From NCBI RefSeq assembly GCF_013001275.1, contig NZ_JABDMV010000060.1:1-36260 (forward strand): a stretch of 36,260 nucleotides of DNA, given 5' to 3'. Under the pieces are notes generated by a model, which saw nothing but the letters and a program-made list of their open reading frames with translations, made no database searches and had not been told where the DNA came from. Within the stretch, counting starts at the first letter, position 1. Every line of letters starts with the position of its first letter. This document shows, in pieces, positions 25,422 to 34,006 of the stretch. The stretch is from Flaviramulus sp. (lineage in GTDB: Bacteria; Bacteroidota; Bacteroidia; Flavobacteriales; Flavobacteriaceae). Made by a program: the position numbers and the translations under genes.

Positions 25422-28400
25422 ATGATCAAAAAGGAAGTAAAAACAACTTGTAGCTATTGTGGTGTAGGATGCGGAATTATTGTTAAAAAGGATAACAATA
25501 ATAAGGTATTTGTTGAAGGCGATAAGGACCATCCAGTGAATAAAGGTATGTTATGTTCTAAAGGAATGAATTTGCATTATGTAGCAAACGATATTTCCGA
25601 CAGAATTTTATATCCTGAAATGCGTTGGAGCAGATCGCATCCTCGCGAGCGTGTTAGTTGGGATGATGCACTAGATAGAGCAGCAAGTGTTTTTAAATCT
25701 ATCATAAAAAAACATGGACCCGATAGTGTTGGGTTTTACGTATCAGGTCAAAGTTTAACCGAGGAGTATTATATAGCAAATAAGCTAACCAAAGGGTTTC
25801 TGGGGACTAATAATATTGATACAAATTCTAGGTTATGTATGAGTTCTGCAGTTGTAGGCTATAAGAAAACTTTTGGAGAAGATAGTGTACCAATATCATA
25901 TGACGATATAGAATTAGCTGATTGCTTTTTAATTACAGGAGCCAACCCAGCTTGGTGTCATCCTATTCTGTTTAGACGCATTGAAAAGCGTAAAGAGGAA
26001 AACCCAAATGTAAAAATAATTGTAATTGATCCGCGTAAAACGGAATCTGCAAACTTCGCAGATTTGCATTTACAATTACTGCCTGGTACAGATGTGATTC
26101 TTTATAATGCTATTGGACGATGCTTGTACAAACGAGGACTTATTGATGAAGATTTTATAAATAATCATACTGAAGGGTTTTCCGATTATAAAGAATTAAT
26201 ATTCTCAACAACATTAAAGAAAGCTTCTAAATTATGCGGTGTTAAAGAAAAAGACATTCAAAAAGCAGCAGATACAATAGGGTTGTCTAAGGGTTTTATT
26301 AGTATGTGGGCCATGGGACTTAACCAAAGTGTCATTGGTACAGACAAAAATGTGTCGTTACTTAATTTGTCACTTATTACTGGTCAGGTAGGTAAACCAG
26401 GTTCAGGACCTTTTTCTTTAACAGGTCAGCCAAATGCTATGGGTGGAAGAGAAGTAGGAGGAATGGCAAATTTATTAGCGGTACATAAAGATTTACAAAA
26501 TGAAGAACACCGTCGGGAGGTTGCACAATTTTGGGGTGTAGATAAGATTTCAGAAAAACCAGGATTAACTGCTACTGAAATGTTTGACGCTTTGGAAAGT
26601 GGAAAGCTAAAGGCGGTGTGGATAGCGTGTACCAACCCATTAGTGAGTTTGCCAAATACACATCGGATAGAACGGGCTATGAAGAATGCTAAGTTTGTGG
26701 TAGTTCAAGAAATCTCTCATAAATCAGATACTGTTGACTATGCCGATTTGGTTTTACCTGCTGCAGCATGGTTGGAGAAAGAAGGAACTATGACAAATTC
26801 TGAGCGTCGAATTTCGTACTTACCAAAAGAAATTAACGCTCCTGGTGAGGCAAGACCTGATGTTGAAATATTCTGTGATTTTGCAAAACGAATGGGTTTT
26901 AGAGGCTTTAATTATAACAGTGCATCAGAAATCTACGATGAATATGCGTCTATGACTAAAGGCACCAATATTGACGTATCATTTTTAAATTACGAACGGT
27001 TAAAAAACGAAGGTACATTTCAATGGCCAGTTCCAGAATATAGACATATTGGAACACCAAGACTTTTTGAAGATAAAAAATTTTATACCCCATCTCAAAA
27101 AGCACAATTTAATGTGCCAAGTACTATTGAAAACAGATCGGTTAAGCCAAATGACGACTTTCCTTTAATATTAACTACGGGGCGTGTTCGAGATCAATGG
27201 CACACCATGACCAAAACAGGAAAAGTGTCTAGATTAAAAACACATTATCCAAAACCTGTTTTGGAAATACATCCAGTTGATGCTTATTTGAATAAAATAA
27301 AAGATGGAAATATTACTGAGATAAAAAGTAATAATGGCGTGGTTAGAGTTCGTGCAAAAATTACAGATACTATAAAAAAAGGTGTTGTGTTCTTACCAAT
27401 GCATTGGGGCAAACAATTACAAAACGATTTAAATCGTGCTAATAATTTAACCAATACACACATTGATCCAGTTTCAAAAGAACCGGATTTTAAGTTTACA
27501 AGAGTATCCGTATCAAAATATAAAAAGTCAAAAGAAAAAATAATTGTAGTTGGTGCAGGTGCAGCCGCTTTCAGGTTTATTCAAAATTATAGAGAACATA
27601 ATGAATCTGATGAGATACATGTATTTTCAAAAGAACCTAATTTATTTTATAATAGAGTATTACTTCCAGAATATGTTACCGAAGAATTATCGTGGGAGCA
27701 ACTGTTGAAAATTAAAATGCTGGAGTTAAAAAAACTTAATATTTCGGTTCATGCTGAAACGCATATTTTAAGTATTGATAAAGAGAATAAATTAGTAACA
27801 GACAGCCATAATAAAGAACATTCGTTTGATAAATTAATTTTAGCTACAGGAAGTCGAGCCTTTATTCCTAACGATGTACAAATAGATTTACCAGGTCGAT
27901 TTACCATGCGAAATAAAAATGATGCCGACAGGTTTAAGGCTTATTTAGATGCAACTAATTTACCGCCAGAAGATCAGCATGTTGTTATTGTTGGAGGAGG
28001 TTTACTTGGTTTAGAACTAGCAGCGGCATTAAAACACAAAAATGTTAAAATTACTATTGTCCAGCGTGCTTCTAGGTTAATGGAGCGCCAATTAGACAAG
28101 GTTTCAAGTAAATTATTAGCGTTAGATGTGCAAGAACGGGGAATTCAACTATATTTTGATAATGAAGTAAGTACCGTTTTTGATGATGAAGATCCTTGTG
28201 ATTTGAATATTACTTTAAGAAGTGGAAAAATTATTACCGCAAATGCCATTGTTTACGCAATTGGTACAATTCCAAATGTTGAAATAGCTAGAGAAAACGG
28301 TATTAAATGTAGTCGAGGCGTCAATGTAAATGAGCATTTACAATCCTCTCATCCCGATATTTTTGCAATTGGAGAAATAGCAGAATTTAATAATCAATTA

Positions 28401-28943
28401 TTTGGAATCACATCTGCCGCAGAGGAGCAAGCTACTATATTAGCTAACTTTATTGCAGGCGATATCAGTGAAGCTTATAAAGGCTCGGTGCTAATGAATA
28501 TTTTGAAATTTAATGATTTGCATTTATGTAGTATCGGTGATATTAATGTTTCCGAAAATGACGATAGTTATGAAGAAGTAATTTTTACAGATATCTCGAA
28601 GCGCTATTATAAAAAATGTATTGTAAAAGATGATCTGTTAATTGGTGCGGTTTTAATGGGTGACAAAAATGAGTTTGCCGAATTTAAAACAATGATTGAG
28701 AGCAAAATTGAAATGTCTGATAAGCGTAACACCTTATTAAGAGGTGCATCAAATGATGTCCCCGTTCTGGGCAAGCTAGTCTGTTCTTGTAGTCAAGTTG
28801 GTGAAGGAAATATTGAAGAAGCCATTCAAAATGGATGTGAAAACTTCACGGAGCTTTGTAATAAAACAGGAGCGGGTTTAGGTTGTGGTAGTTGTAAAAC
28901 TGAGGTTAAAGAAATACTGAATAATACAAAAGTATTAGCATAA
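25422..28943 (+). CDS. Assimilatory nitrate reductase fused to FAD/NAD reductase and BFD [2Fe-2S] domain
   Basis: This 1173-residue fusion combines functions held by two proteins in Klebsiella and Bacillus (catalytic and electron-transfer subunits of Nas). Residues 1 to about 690 form a molybdenum bis-PGD nitrate reductase. The N-terminal [4Fe-4S] ligands are C10, C13, C17 and C45, C139 in NSRLCMSSAV is the probable Mo ligand, and the molybdopterin dinucleotide-binding domain starts near ILTTGRVRDQWHTMT. From about 705, a pyridine nucleotide-disulphide reductase module has an FAD fold (IIVVGAGAAAFRFI) and an NAD fold (VVIVGGGLLGLELAAAL). From about 1118 a BFD-like domain has cysteines in VCSCSQ and GCGSCKT. 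The nucleotide-binding half resembles the N-terminus of NirB. It probably reduces nitrate to nitrite with NAD(P)H in the cytoplasm. The stop overlaps the next start (TAATG). Confidence 0.93.
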   Translation: MIKKEVKTTCSYCGVGCGIIVKKDNNNKVFVEGDKDHPVNKGMLCSKGMNLHYVANDISDRILYPEMRWSRSHPRERVSWDDALDRAASVFKSIIKKHGPDSVGFYVSGQSLTEEYYIANKLTKGFLGTNNIDTNSRLCMSSAVVGYKKTFGEDSVPISYDDIELADCFLITGANPAWCHPILFRRIEKRKEENPNVKIIVIDPRKTESANFADLHLQLLPGTDVILYNAIGRCLYKRGLIDEDFINNHTEGFSDYKELIFSTTLKKASKLCGVKEKDIQKAADTIGLSKGFISMWAMGLNQSVIGTDKNVSLLNLSLITGQVGKPGSGPFSLTGQPNAMGGREVGGMANLLAVHKDLQNEEHRREVAQFWGVDKISEKPGLTATEMFDALESGKLKAVWIACTNPLVSLPNTHRIERAMKNAKFVVVQEISHKSDTVDYADLVLPAAAWLEKEGTMTNSERRISYLPKEINAPGEARPDVEIFCDFAKRMGFRGFNYNSASEIYDEYASMTKGTNIDVSFLNYERLKNEGTFQWPVPEYRHIGTPRLFEDKKFYTPSQKAQFNVPSTIENRSVKPNDDFPLILTTGRVRDQWHTMTKTGKVSRLKTHYPKPVLEIHPVDAYLNKIKDGNITEIKSNNGVVRVRAKITDTIKKGVVFLPMHWGKQLQNDLNRANNLTNTHIDPVSKEPDFKFTRVSVSKYKKSKEKIIVVGAGAAAFRFIQNYREHNESDEIHVFSKEPNLFYNRVLLPEYVTEELSWEQLLKIKMLELKKLNISVHAETHILSIDKENKLVTDSHNKEHSFDKLILATGSRAFIPNDVQIDLPGRFTMRNKNDADRFKAYLDATNLPPEDQHVVIVGGGLLGLELAAALKHKNVKITIVQRASRLMERQLDKVSSKLLALDVQERGIQLYFDNEVSTVFDDEDPCDLNITLRSGKIITANAIVYAIGTIPNVEIARENGIKCSRGVNVNEHLQSSHPDIFAIGEIAEFNNQLFGITSAAEEQATILANFIAGDISEAYKGSVLMNILKFNDLHLCSIGDINVSENDDSYEEVIFTDISKRYYKKCIVKDDLLIGAVLMGDKNEFAEFKTMIESKIEMSDKRNTLLRGASNDVPVLGKLVCSCSQVGEGNIEEAIQNGCENFTELCNKTGAGLGCGSCKTEVKEILNNTKVLA

Positions 28944-30376
28944 TGAATGAACCATACAGATTAAGAATAAATGGTGGTGTTTTATCTCCAGGTGAGTTAA
29001 AATATATTTGTGAAGCGGCTGAAAGCTTAGGTTTAAACGCCATTTCATTCGGTTCTCGTCAAGACATTATTTTTCCAGAAAAAATAGATAGTAGTAAGTT
29101 TAATGGATTTGATAAAATTCAATTTTTTAAACCTAAAAGGGATGGGATTGAAAACATCGTCTCCTCTTATGTATCTGCAGATATATTGCCAAATACATCT
29201 TGGTTAACGGGCGATAGGTATTTGTATGTTTTAGAGCAATTTAAGCATCAAATAAAACTTAGGATAAATATTACAGACCCTAAACAACGCTTAGTACCAT
29301 TGTTTACAGGTAATATTAATTTTATTGCATCAGAATATGAAGATTATTGGTATTTATATATAAGACTGCCAGAATGGAAAAAAACTGAGATGTATCCTGC
29401 ATTAATTTATAGTTGGGATATGGACAAGGTTGAATTAGCTATTGAAAATATTTTACAAGAAGAACCAGAAACTGTTGAAACTGTTTTTGAATTAGTAAGT
29501 GATGCTATTGATACTAAAAACCGCACAGTAGATAAGCCACTCGACGTGTTATTTTATCCTTTTCCCTATTACGAGGGTATGAACCGTATGGGTGATAAAT
29601 ATTGGTTAGGTTTATACTGGAGAAATAATAGATATGACTTGTCATTTCTAAAGGCCATGTGCGATTTATGTGCAGAAAATAAGATAGGAAAAATATCAAT
29701 TACACCATGGAAATCCTTCATTGTAAAAGGAATCCCTTTACAATCTAAATTAAAATGGGAAAAGTTTTTAGGTCGATACGGTATTAATGTACGCCATTCC
29801 ATGTTGGAGTTAAATTGGCATTTACCAGTTAATGATAAAAAAGCATTAAGTTTAAAAAAGTATTTGGTTACTAATTTTGATCAAAATGATATAAGCACCT
29901 ATGGTTTAACTTTTGGAATAGCAAATTTTGAACGGAGTTCTTATTATTTCACTTCTATAGTTATTGAGAAAAACAAGCAGCCTGATGCTGTAAGCGACTT
30001 CAAAATAAGAGATACTTATAATCTTTTATATGCCAAGAATTTCGACCCAAATACACGTGAATATATAATGCATGTACAAGATGTTGATAAAGTTGAATTA
30101 CCAGGTTTGTTAATGGAATTAAGTCAATTGTATTTTGAACAATTGGGAACGGAAAAGGACGAAGAAAATATAAAAGAGGTTGCAAAAGAAACGTATAAAG
30201 TAGAAGTATATCAATGTAAAGAGTGTTTAACGGTTTATAATGAATTATATGGAGATATGACGCAAAATATTGCTCCCAATACTTCTTTTGAAAATCTTTC
30301 TGAAACTTATGAATGCTCACTATGTGAAGCCCCAAAAAGTAGTTTTGAAAAGAAAATTTTAGTAAAAACACATTAA
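28943..30376 (+). CDS. NirB-like ferredoxin-fold protein fused to rubredoxin, siroheme motif absent
   Basis: 477 residues. The N-terminus (YRLRINGGVLSPGELKYICE, AISFGSRQDIIFP) resembles the ferredoxin-like half domain of nitrite/sulfite reductases, and the central part is similarly sized. The C-x5-C and C-x3-C siroheme/[4Fe-4S] ligands are missing. The C-terminal domain (about 423-468) is a rubredoxin: C425-x2-C428, 29 residues, C458-x2-C461 (YQCKECLTVY, YECSLCEAPK), the canonical spacing. It is unlikely to be a nitrite reductase itself. I infer an electron carrier or assembly partner for the nitrate reductase, whose stop codon overlaps this start by one base. The fold of the middle region is not certain. 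Confidence 0.8.
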   Translation: MNEPYRLRINGGVLSPGELKYICEAAESLGLNAISFGSRQDIIFPEKIDSSKFNGFDKIQFFKPKRDGIENIVSSYVSADILPNTSWLTGDRYLYVLEQFKHQIKLRINITDPKQRLVPLFTGNINFIASEYEDYWYLYIRLPEWKKTEMYPALIYSWDMDKVELAIENILQEEPETVETVFELVSDAIDTKNRTVDKPLDVLFYPFPYYEGMNRMGDKYWLGLYWRNNRYDLSFLKAMCDLCAENKIGKISITPWKSFIVKGIPLQSKLKWEKFLGRYGINVRHSMLELNWHLPVNDKKALSLKKYLVTNFDQNDISTYGLTFGIANFERSSYYFTSIVIEKNKQPDAVSDFKIRDTYNLLYAKNFDPNTREYIMHVQDVDKVELPGLLMELSQLYFEQLGTEKDEENIKEVAKETYKVEVYQCKECLTVYNELYGDMTQNIAPNTSFENLSETYECSLCEAPKSSFEKKILVKTH

Positions 30377-30405
30377 AAAATTCCTTGATTAAAAAATAGA
30401 TTGAA

Positions 30406-31164
30406 GTGCAAAAAATTAAAAAAAAACCAATTACTAATAATTTAAGAAAAGAGTCTCTTAACCCTTATTCTTGCGCTGCTTGTAATAACGAAAATTGTTT
30501 AATTAAAAGGAACCTTAAAAGTTTTTCTAACTCAAAATTCACTGAAAATAAAAATACTTTAAAATGTAAAAAAGGACAGCAATTTATTATTGAAGGAGCA
30601 CCCGTAAATGGCTTATTTTTTATTTTAAAAGGAACCGTTAAAGTATTTAGAACTGGTATAAATGGACGTGAACAAATTGTTCGTTTTGCTAAAGAAGGGG
30701 AGATTATTGGGCATAGAGGATTTGGTACAGAAGAATATTATTCCATCGGAGCGATTGCATTACAAGACGTTGTGTTGTGTTATTTCTCAAAAGACAACTT
30801 ACAAGAAGCTTTAATTGAAAACCCAAAATTTACTTATGATATGATGCTTTTTTATGCTAATGAGCTTAATAGAAGCGAGTCAAAGGTGAAGTCTATTTCA
30901 CAAATGACAGTTAGAGAACGTATCATTGATACTTTATTGTATATTCATAGAAAGTTTGGCGATTTAAATGGATTTTTGAATTTGCCACTTAGTAGGAAAG
31001 AGTACGCAGATTATGCCGGCACTACGGAAGAACAAGTAATACGAATTTTTTCAATTTTAAAAAAAGAAGGTCTTATTTTATCTAAAGGTAAAAAGATAGG
31101 TATCATTGATATTCAAACTCTTAGAAACGAAATCAATGAACATAACTATTATTTGGATAGTTAG
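30406..31164 (+). CDS. Crp/Fnr-family regulator with Fnr-like cysteine set
   Basis: 252 residues from a GTG at 30406. An in-frame stop lies 6 bases upstream of the GTG and no ATG occurs before the cNMP-like domain, so this start is nearly forced. An N-terminal cluster, C23-x2-C26-x4-C31, plus C125 in DVVLCYFSKDNL align with the four [4Fe-4S] ligands of FNR; an extra C54 is present. The effector-fold domain spans about 55-140 (IIEGAPVNGLFFILKGTVKVF, KEGEIIGHRGF). A long dimer helix and a winged helix-turn-helix (LSRKEYADYAGTTEEQVIRIFSILK) follow. The recognition helix has E-x-V-I-R where FNR has E-x-x-S-R, so its DNA site should differ from TTGAT. It is 29 bases after the rubredoxin-fusion gene and probably in the same operon. 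It is a candidate reader of the island palindrome. Confidence 0.88.
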   Translation: MQKIKKKPITNNLRKESLNPYSCAACNNENCLIKRNLKSFSNSKFTENKNTLKCKKGQQFIIEGAPVNGLFFILKGTVKVFRTGINGREQIVRFAKEGEIIGHRGFGTEEYYSIGAIALQDVVLCYFSKDNLQEALIENPKFTYDMMLFYANELNRSESKVKSISQMTVRERIIDTLLYIHRKFGDLNGFLNLPLSRKEYADYAGTTEEQVIRIFSILKKEGLILSKGKKIGIIDIQTLRNEINEHNYYLDS

Positions 31165-31216
31165 TATTATAATTTCTTATCAATTTCAATAAATACTTAA
31201 TTATTTTATTTAAAAT

Positions 31217-31304
31217 ACGTATATATTCGCGTTTAAATATATTATTGTAATTAACTTATTTAGAGTTAATTATGCACACAACCTGTTTTATGGCAGGTTT
31301 TTTT
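31217..31304 (+). ncRNA. Possible short transcript or attenuated leader upstream of nrtA
   Basis: TACGTA (31217-31222) is followed directly by a near -7 box TATATTCG (31223-31230). Some 50 bases later comes a terminator hairpin (31280-31304). If transcribed, the product would be about 65-70 nt. There is no convincing reading frame in it. The alternative is that only the terminator is real and it ends the upstream regulator transcript. Confidence 0.3.
31280..31304 (+). terminator. Terminator between the Fnr-like regulator and nrtA
   Basis: Stem AACCTG (31280-31285), 8-base loop, stem CAGGTT (31294-31299), T-run through 31304. It is 115 bases after the regulator stop and separates it from the transporter operon. 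Confidence 0.7.
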
Positions 31305-31363
31305 ATGTTTAAAAAAGAGGTGTTAACATGAGTATTATCATGGAATTGAAATAATACTACTTA

Positions 31364-31400
31364 TATATTTGCCAAAAATAAGTATTAATACTTAGTTTAA
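31364..31400 (+). promoter_or_regulatory. nrtA promoter region with perfect nitrate-island palindrome
   Basis: AAGTA-TTAA-TACTT (31380-31393) is a perfect 14-bp palindrome. It abuts TAGTTTAA (31393-31400), positioned like the -7 boxes of nirB and the MFS gene (25 bases before the ATG) but with two mismatches. A perfect -7 box TATATTTG also occurs at 31364-31371. Either two promoters exist, or one of these is the true one with the palindrome acting as activator or roadblock. Confidence 0.6.
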
Positions 31401-31417
31401 TTTAAAAATATAAAAAA

Positions 31418-32812
31418 ATGAAATCTCTACTAAAAAAAACAATTTGGATTTTACCGATAACAGTTCTACTGTTTGCTTGTGGTGGTAAAGAGAAAAAAAA
31501 CAAGTTAGCAGAAAACGTGGTTGCAGTAACGACAAAAACAAAAACCTTAGACATCGAAAAACCACAATTAACATTTGGTTTTATAAAGCTAACAGATATG
31601 GCACCTTTAGCAATCGCTAAAGAAAAAGGATTCTTTGAAGATGAAGGCTTATTTGTTTCTGTTGAAGCACAATCGAACTGGAAAAATGTACTAGATCGTG
31701 TTATAGATGGTCAATTAGATGGTTCACACATGTTGGCAGGACAGCCAATTGCTGCAGGTTCAGGATTTGGTCGTCAAGCAGAATTAGTAACACCATTTTC
31801 CATGGACTTAAATGGTAATGGTATTACGGTGTCAAACGATGTTTGGTCTAAAATGAAACCAAATGTACCTAAAGATGCAGATGGAAAACCAATTCATCCA
31901 ATAAAAGCTGAAGCTTTAAAGCCAGTAATTACTGAATATAAAAACTCAGGGAAAGCTTTTAAAATGGGCATGGTATTCCCGGTTTCAACACATAACTACG
32001 AAATTCGATATTGGTTAGCAGCTGCAGGTATCCATCCAGGAATGTACACAGCTGATAATGTTCAAGGACAAATTGATGCTGAAGTATTACTGTCAGTAAC
32101 TCCTCCACCTCAAATGCCAGCTACCCTTGAAGCTGGAACAATTTTCGGATACTGTGTTGGAGAACCTTGGAATCAGCAAGCCGTATTTAAAGGTATTGGT
32201 GTGCCAGTAGTAACAAATTATGATATCTGGAAAAATAATCCAGAAAAAGTATTTGTAATGACAAAGAAATTTGTTGAAGACTATCCAAACACATCTATAG
32301 CAGTAACCAAAGCCTTAATTAGAGCTGGTAAATGGTTAGATGAACCAACTAACAGAGCAGAGGCAGTGAAAATATTATCAATGTCTCAATATGTTGGTGC
32401 GCCAGAGGCGGTTTTAGCAAACTCTATGACCGGTACTTTTGAATTTGAAAAAGGAGATAAACGTGAGATGCCTGATTTCAATGTATTCTACAAATACAAT
32501 GCAACGTACCCTTTCTATTCTGATGGTATTTGGTTCTTAACACAAATGAGAAGATGGGGACAAATTCCTGAAGCTAAACCTGCAGATTGGTATGCTAATA
32601 CGATTAAAGATATTTACAGACCAGATATCTGGACTAAGGCGGCTAAATTATTAGTAGAAGAAGGAAATATTCCTGCCGGTGATATTCCAACAACAGATGG
32701 TTATAAACCAGCCACTGCTGATTTTATTGATGGAACATCTTACGATGCTAAAGATCCTATTAAATACATAAATAGCTTCAAAATTGGTAACAAGGATAAA
32801 GCTGTAAAATAA
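31418..32812 (+). CDS. nrtA: Nitrate ABC transporter, substrate-binding lipoprotein (NrtA/CmpA family)
   Basis: 464 residues. A lipoprotein signal peptide has its lipobox at LLFAC with C21 as the acylated residue. The CmpA/NrtA-type binding fold begins [29 protein letters not shown] and continues with [26 protein letters not shown] and [14 protein letters not shown], segments typical of nitrate/bicarbonate-binding proteins. Length is similar to cyanobacterial NrtA. It should capture nitrate in the periplasm, anchored to the inner membrane, for the permease that follows after 24 bases. Nitrate rather than bicarbonate or taurine is inferred from context. Confidence 0.9.
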   Translation: MKSLLKKTIWILPITVLLFACGGKEKKNKLAENVVAVTTKTKTLDIEKPQLTFGFIKLTDMAPLAIAKEKGFFEDEGLFVSVEAQSNWKNVLDRVIDGQLDGSHMLAGQPIAAGSGFGRQAELVTPFSMDLNGNGITVSNDVWSKMKPNVPKDADGKPIHPIKAEALKPVITEYKNSGKAFKMGMVFPVSTHNYEIRYWLAAAGIHPGMYTADNVQGQIDAEVLLSVTPPPQMPATLEAGTIFGYCVGEPWNQQAVFKGIGVPVVTNYDIWKNNPEKVFVMTKKFVEDYPNTSIAVTKALIRAGKWLDEPTNRAEAVKILSMSQYVGAPEAVLANSMTGTFEFEKGDKREMPDFNVFYKYNATYPFYSDGIWFLTQMRRWGQIPEAKPADWYANTIKDIYRPDIWTKAAKLLVEEGNIPAGDIPTTDGYKPATADFIDGTSYDAKDPIKYINSFKIGNKDKAVK

Positions 32813-32839
32813 TTAGTAAAGTTTATAAATAAAGGAGTG

Positions 32840-33946
32840 ATGAAGCAAAGTTTAACATTAGGAAAAGTAACCAAATTTATAGGATTAGGTTTTTTTAGCA
32901 CATTAAAAGACCTATTCACTGGAAAGCTGGAAAAAGAAGATTTTAAAAACTTTTTACGTAAAACAGTTGTACCACTAGTTTCCATACTATTATTTATTGG
33001 TCTGTGGCAAATGGGAGCTAAGTCATTGTATAATATAGAAGCAGAATTTAAAATAGAAAAGGCACTTAATGATCAAGGACCCGAAGCTGCCGATGCATTG
33101 CGAGATTGTATGGTTTCTGGAGATCCTAGTTGTCAACCAAATACATTACCATCACCCAGTCAGGTTTGGGGGTCGTACAAATCTTTACTAAGAGATCATA
33201 ATATTATTAGCGCAGATAAAGCAGCATTTATTGAGAAAACTGCTGCATTGAATGAAAAGCGAGTTGCAGATGGTAAAGATGCTATAACCTATACGGGAAG
33301 ACCTTCATTTGTTGATCAAATATTTAGAAGTTTAAAAACAGTGTTTGCTGGATTTTTATTAGCATTATTTATTGCAGTACCACTAGGAATATTTATTGGT
33401 TTAAGCCCCACTTTAAAGAGTTCGTTTAATTGGTTTATTCAGATTTTTAAACCAGTATCTCCTGTGGTTTGGTATTTATTGGTATTTATGATTGTCAAAA
33501 CATTACTCATAGATTCTAATGAGGACAGTTCTTTTACAATTTCCTTTATAAGTGTAGGATTATGTTCTATGTGGGCAACATTAGTAAATACGGCAATGGG
33601 TGTGTCTAGTGTAGATAAAGATTTTATAAATGTGGCCAAAGTGTTAAAGCTTGGAAATTTTCAGAAAATATTTAAAGTGGTATTGCCATCATCTTTACCA
33701 CTAATATTTACAGGGTTGAAAATAACTTTGTCTGTAGCTTGGATGGTATTAATTGCTATCGAGTTATTAGCACAAAGTCCTGGTTTAGGTTTGTTTGTTT
33801 GGGAAGAATTCCAAAACGGAGCCAATGATTCGAATGCAAAAATTATTGTTGCCATGTTTGTAATTGGTATTATAGGTTTTTTATTAGACCGATTGATGTT
33901 AACCATACAAAACTGGGTAAGTTTTGATAAAACTGGTGCAATTTAA
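32840..33946 (+). CDS. nrtB: Nitrate ABC transporter, permease (NrtB-like)
   Basis: 368 residues from the ATG at 32840; the GTG at 32837 would touch the AAAGGA ribosome-binding sequence. One membrane helix lies near residues 37-55 (VVPLVSILLFIGLWQMG). A soluble insert of about 110 residues (cysteines in DCMVSGDPSCQP) follows, then a five-helix BPD_transp_1 core from about 165. The EAA loop that contacts the ATPases is recognisable as VAKVLKLGNFQKIFKVVLPS. The N-terminal helix plus insert make it longer than usual NrtB proteins (about 275-300 residues). It lies between the binding protein and the two ATPases. Confidence 0.9.
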   Translation: MKQSLTLGKVTKFIGLGFFSTLKDLFTGKLEKEDFKNFLRKTVVPLVSILLFIGLWQMGAKSLYNIEAEFKIEKALNDQGPEAADALRDCMVSGDPSCQPNTLPSPSQVWGSYKSLLRDHNIISADKAAFIEKTAALNEKRVADGKDAITYTGRPSFVDQIFRSLKTVFAGFLLALFIAVPLGIFIGLSPTLKSSFNWFIQIFKPVSPVVWYLLVFMIVKTLLIDSNEDSSFTISFISVGLCSMWATLVNTAMGVSSVDKDFINVAKVLKLGNFQKIFKVVLPSSLPLIFTGLKITLSVAWMVLIAIELLAQSPGLGLFVWEEFQNGANDSNAKIIVAMFVIGIIGFLLDRLMLTIQNWVSFDKTGAI

Positions 33947-34006
33947 AACCGTTGAATTGTTTGATGGAATTATCGTTACAACAAAATAATTATTAAACAA
34001 AGTAAT

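Noticed and set aside
28943-30376. Annotation as an active sulfite or nitrite reductase
   Set aside because: The siroheme and [4Fe-4S] ligand cysteines are absent; only the ferredoxin-like fold signature and a rubredoxin domain are visible.
31328-31354. Eight-codon frame with an upstream purine run before nrtA, as a leader peptide
   Set aside because: Too short to distinguish from chance; it has no run of regulatory codons, and it lies before the preferred nrtA -7 boxes.
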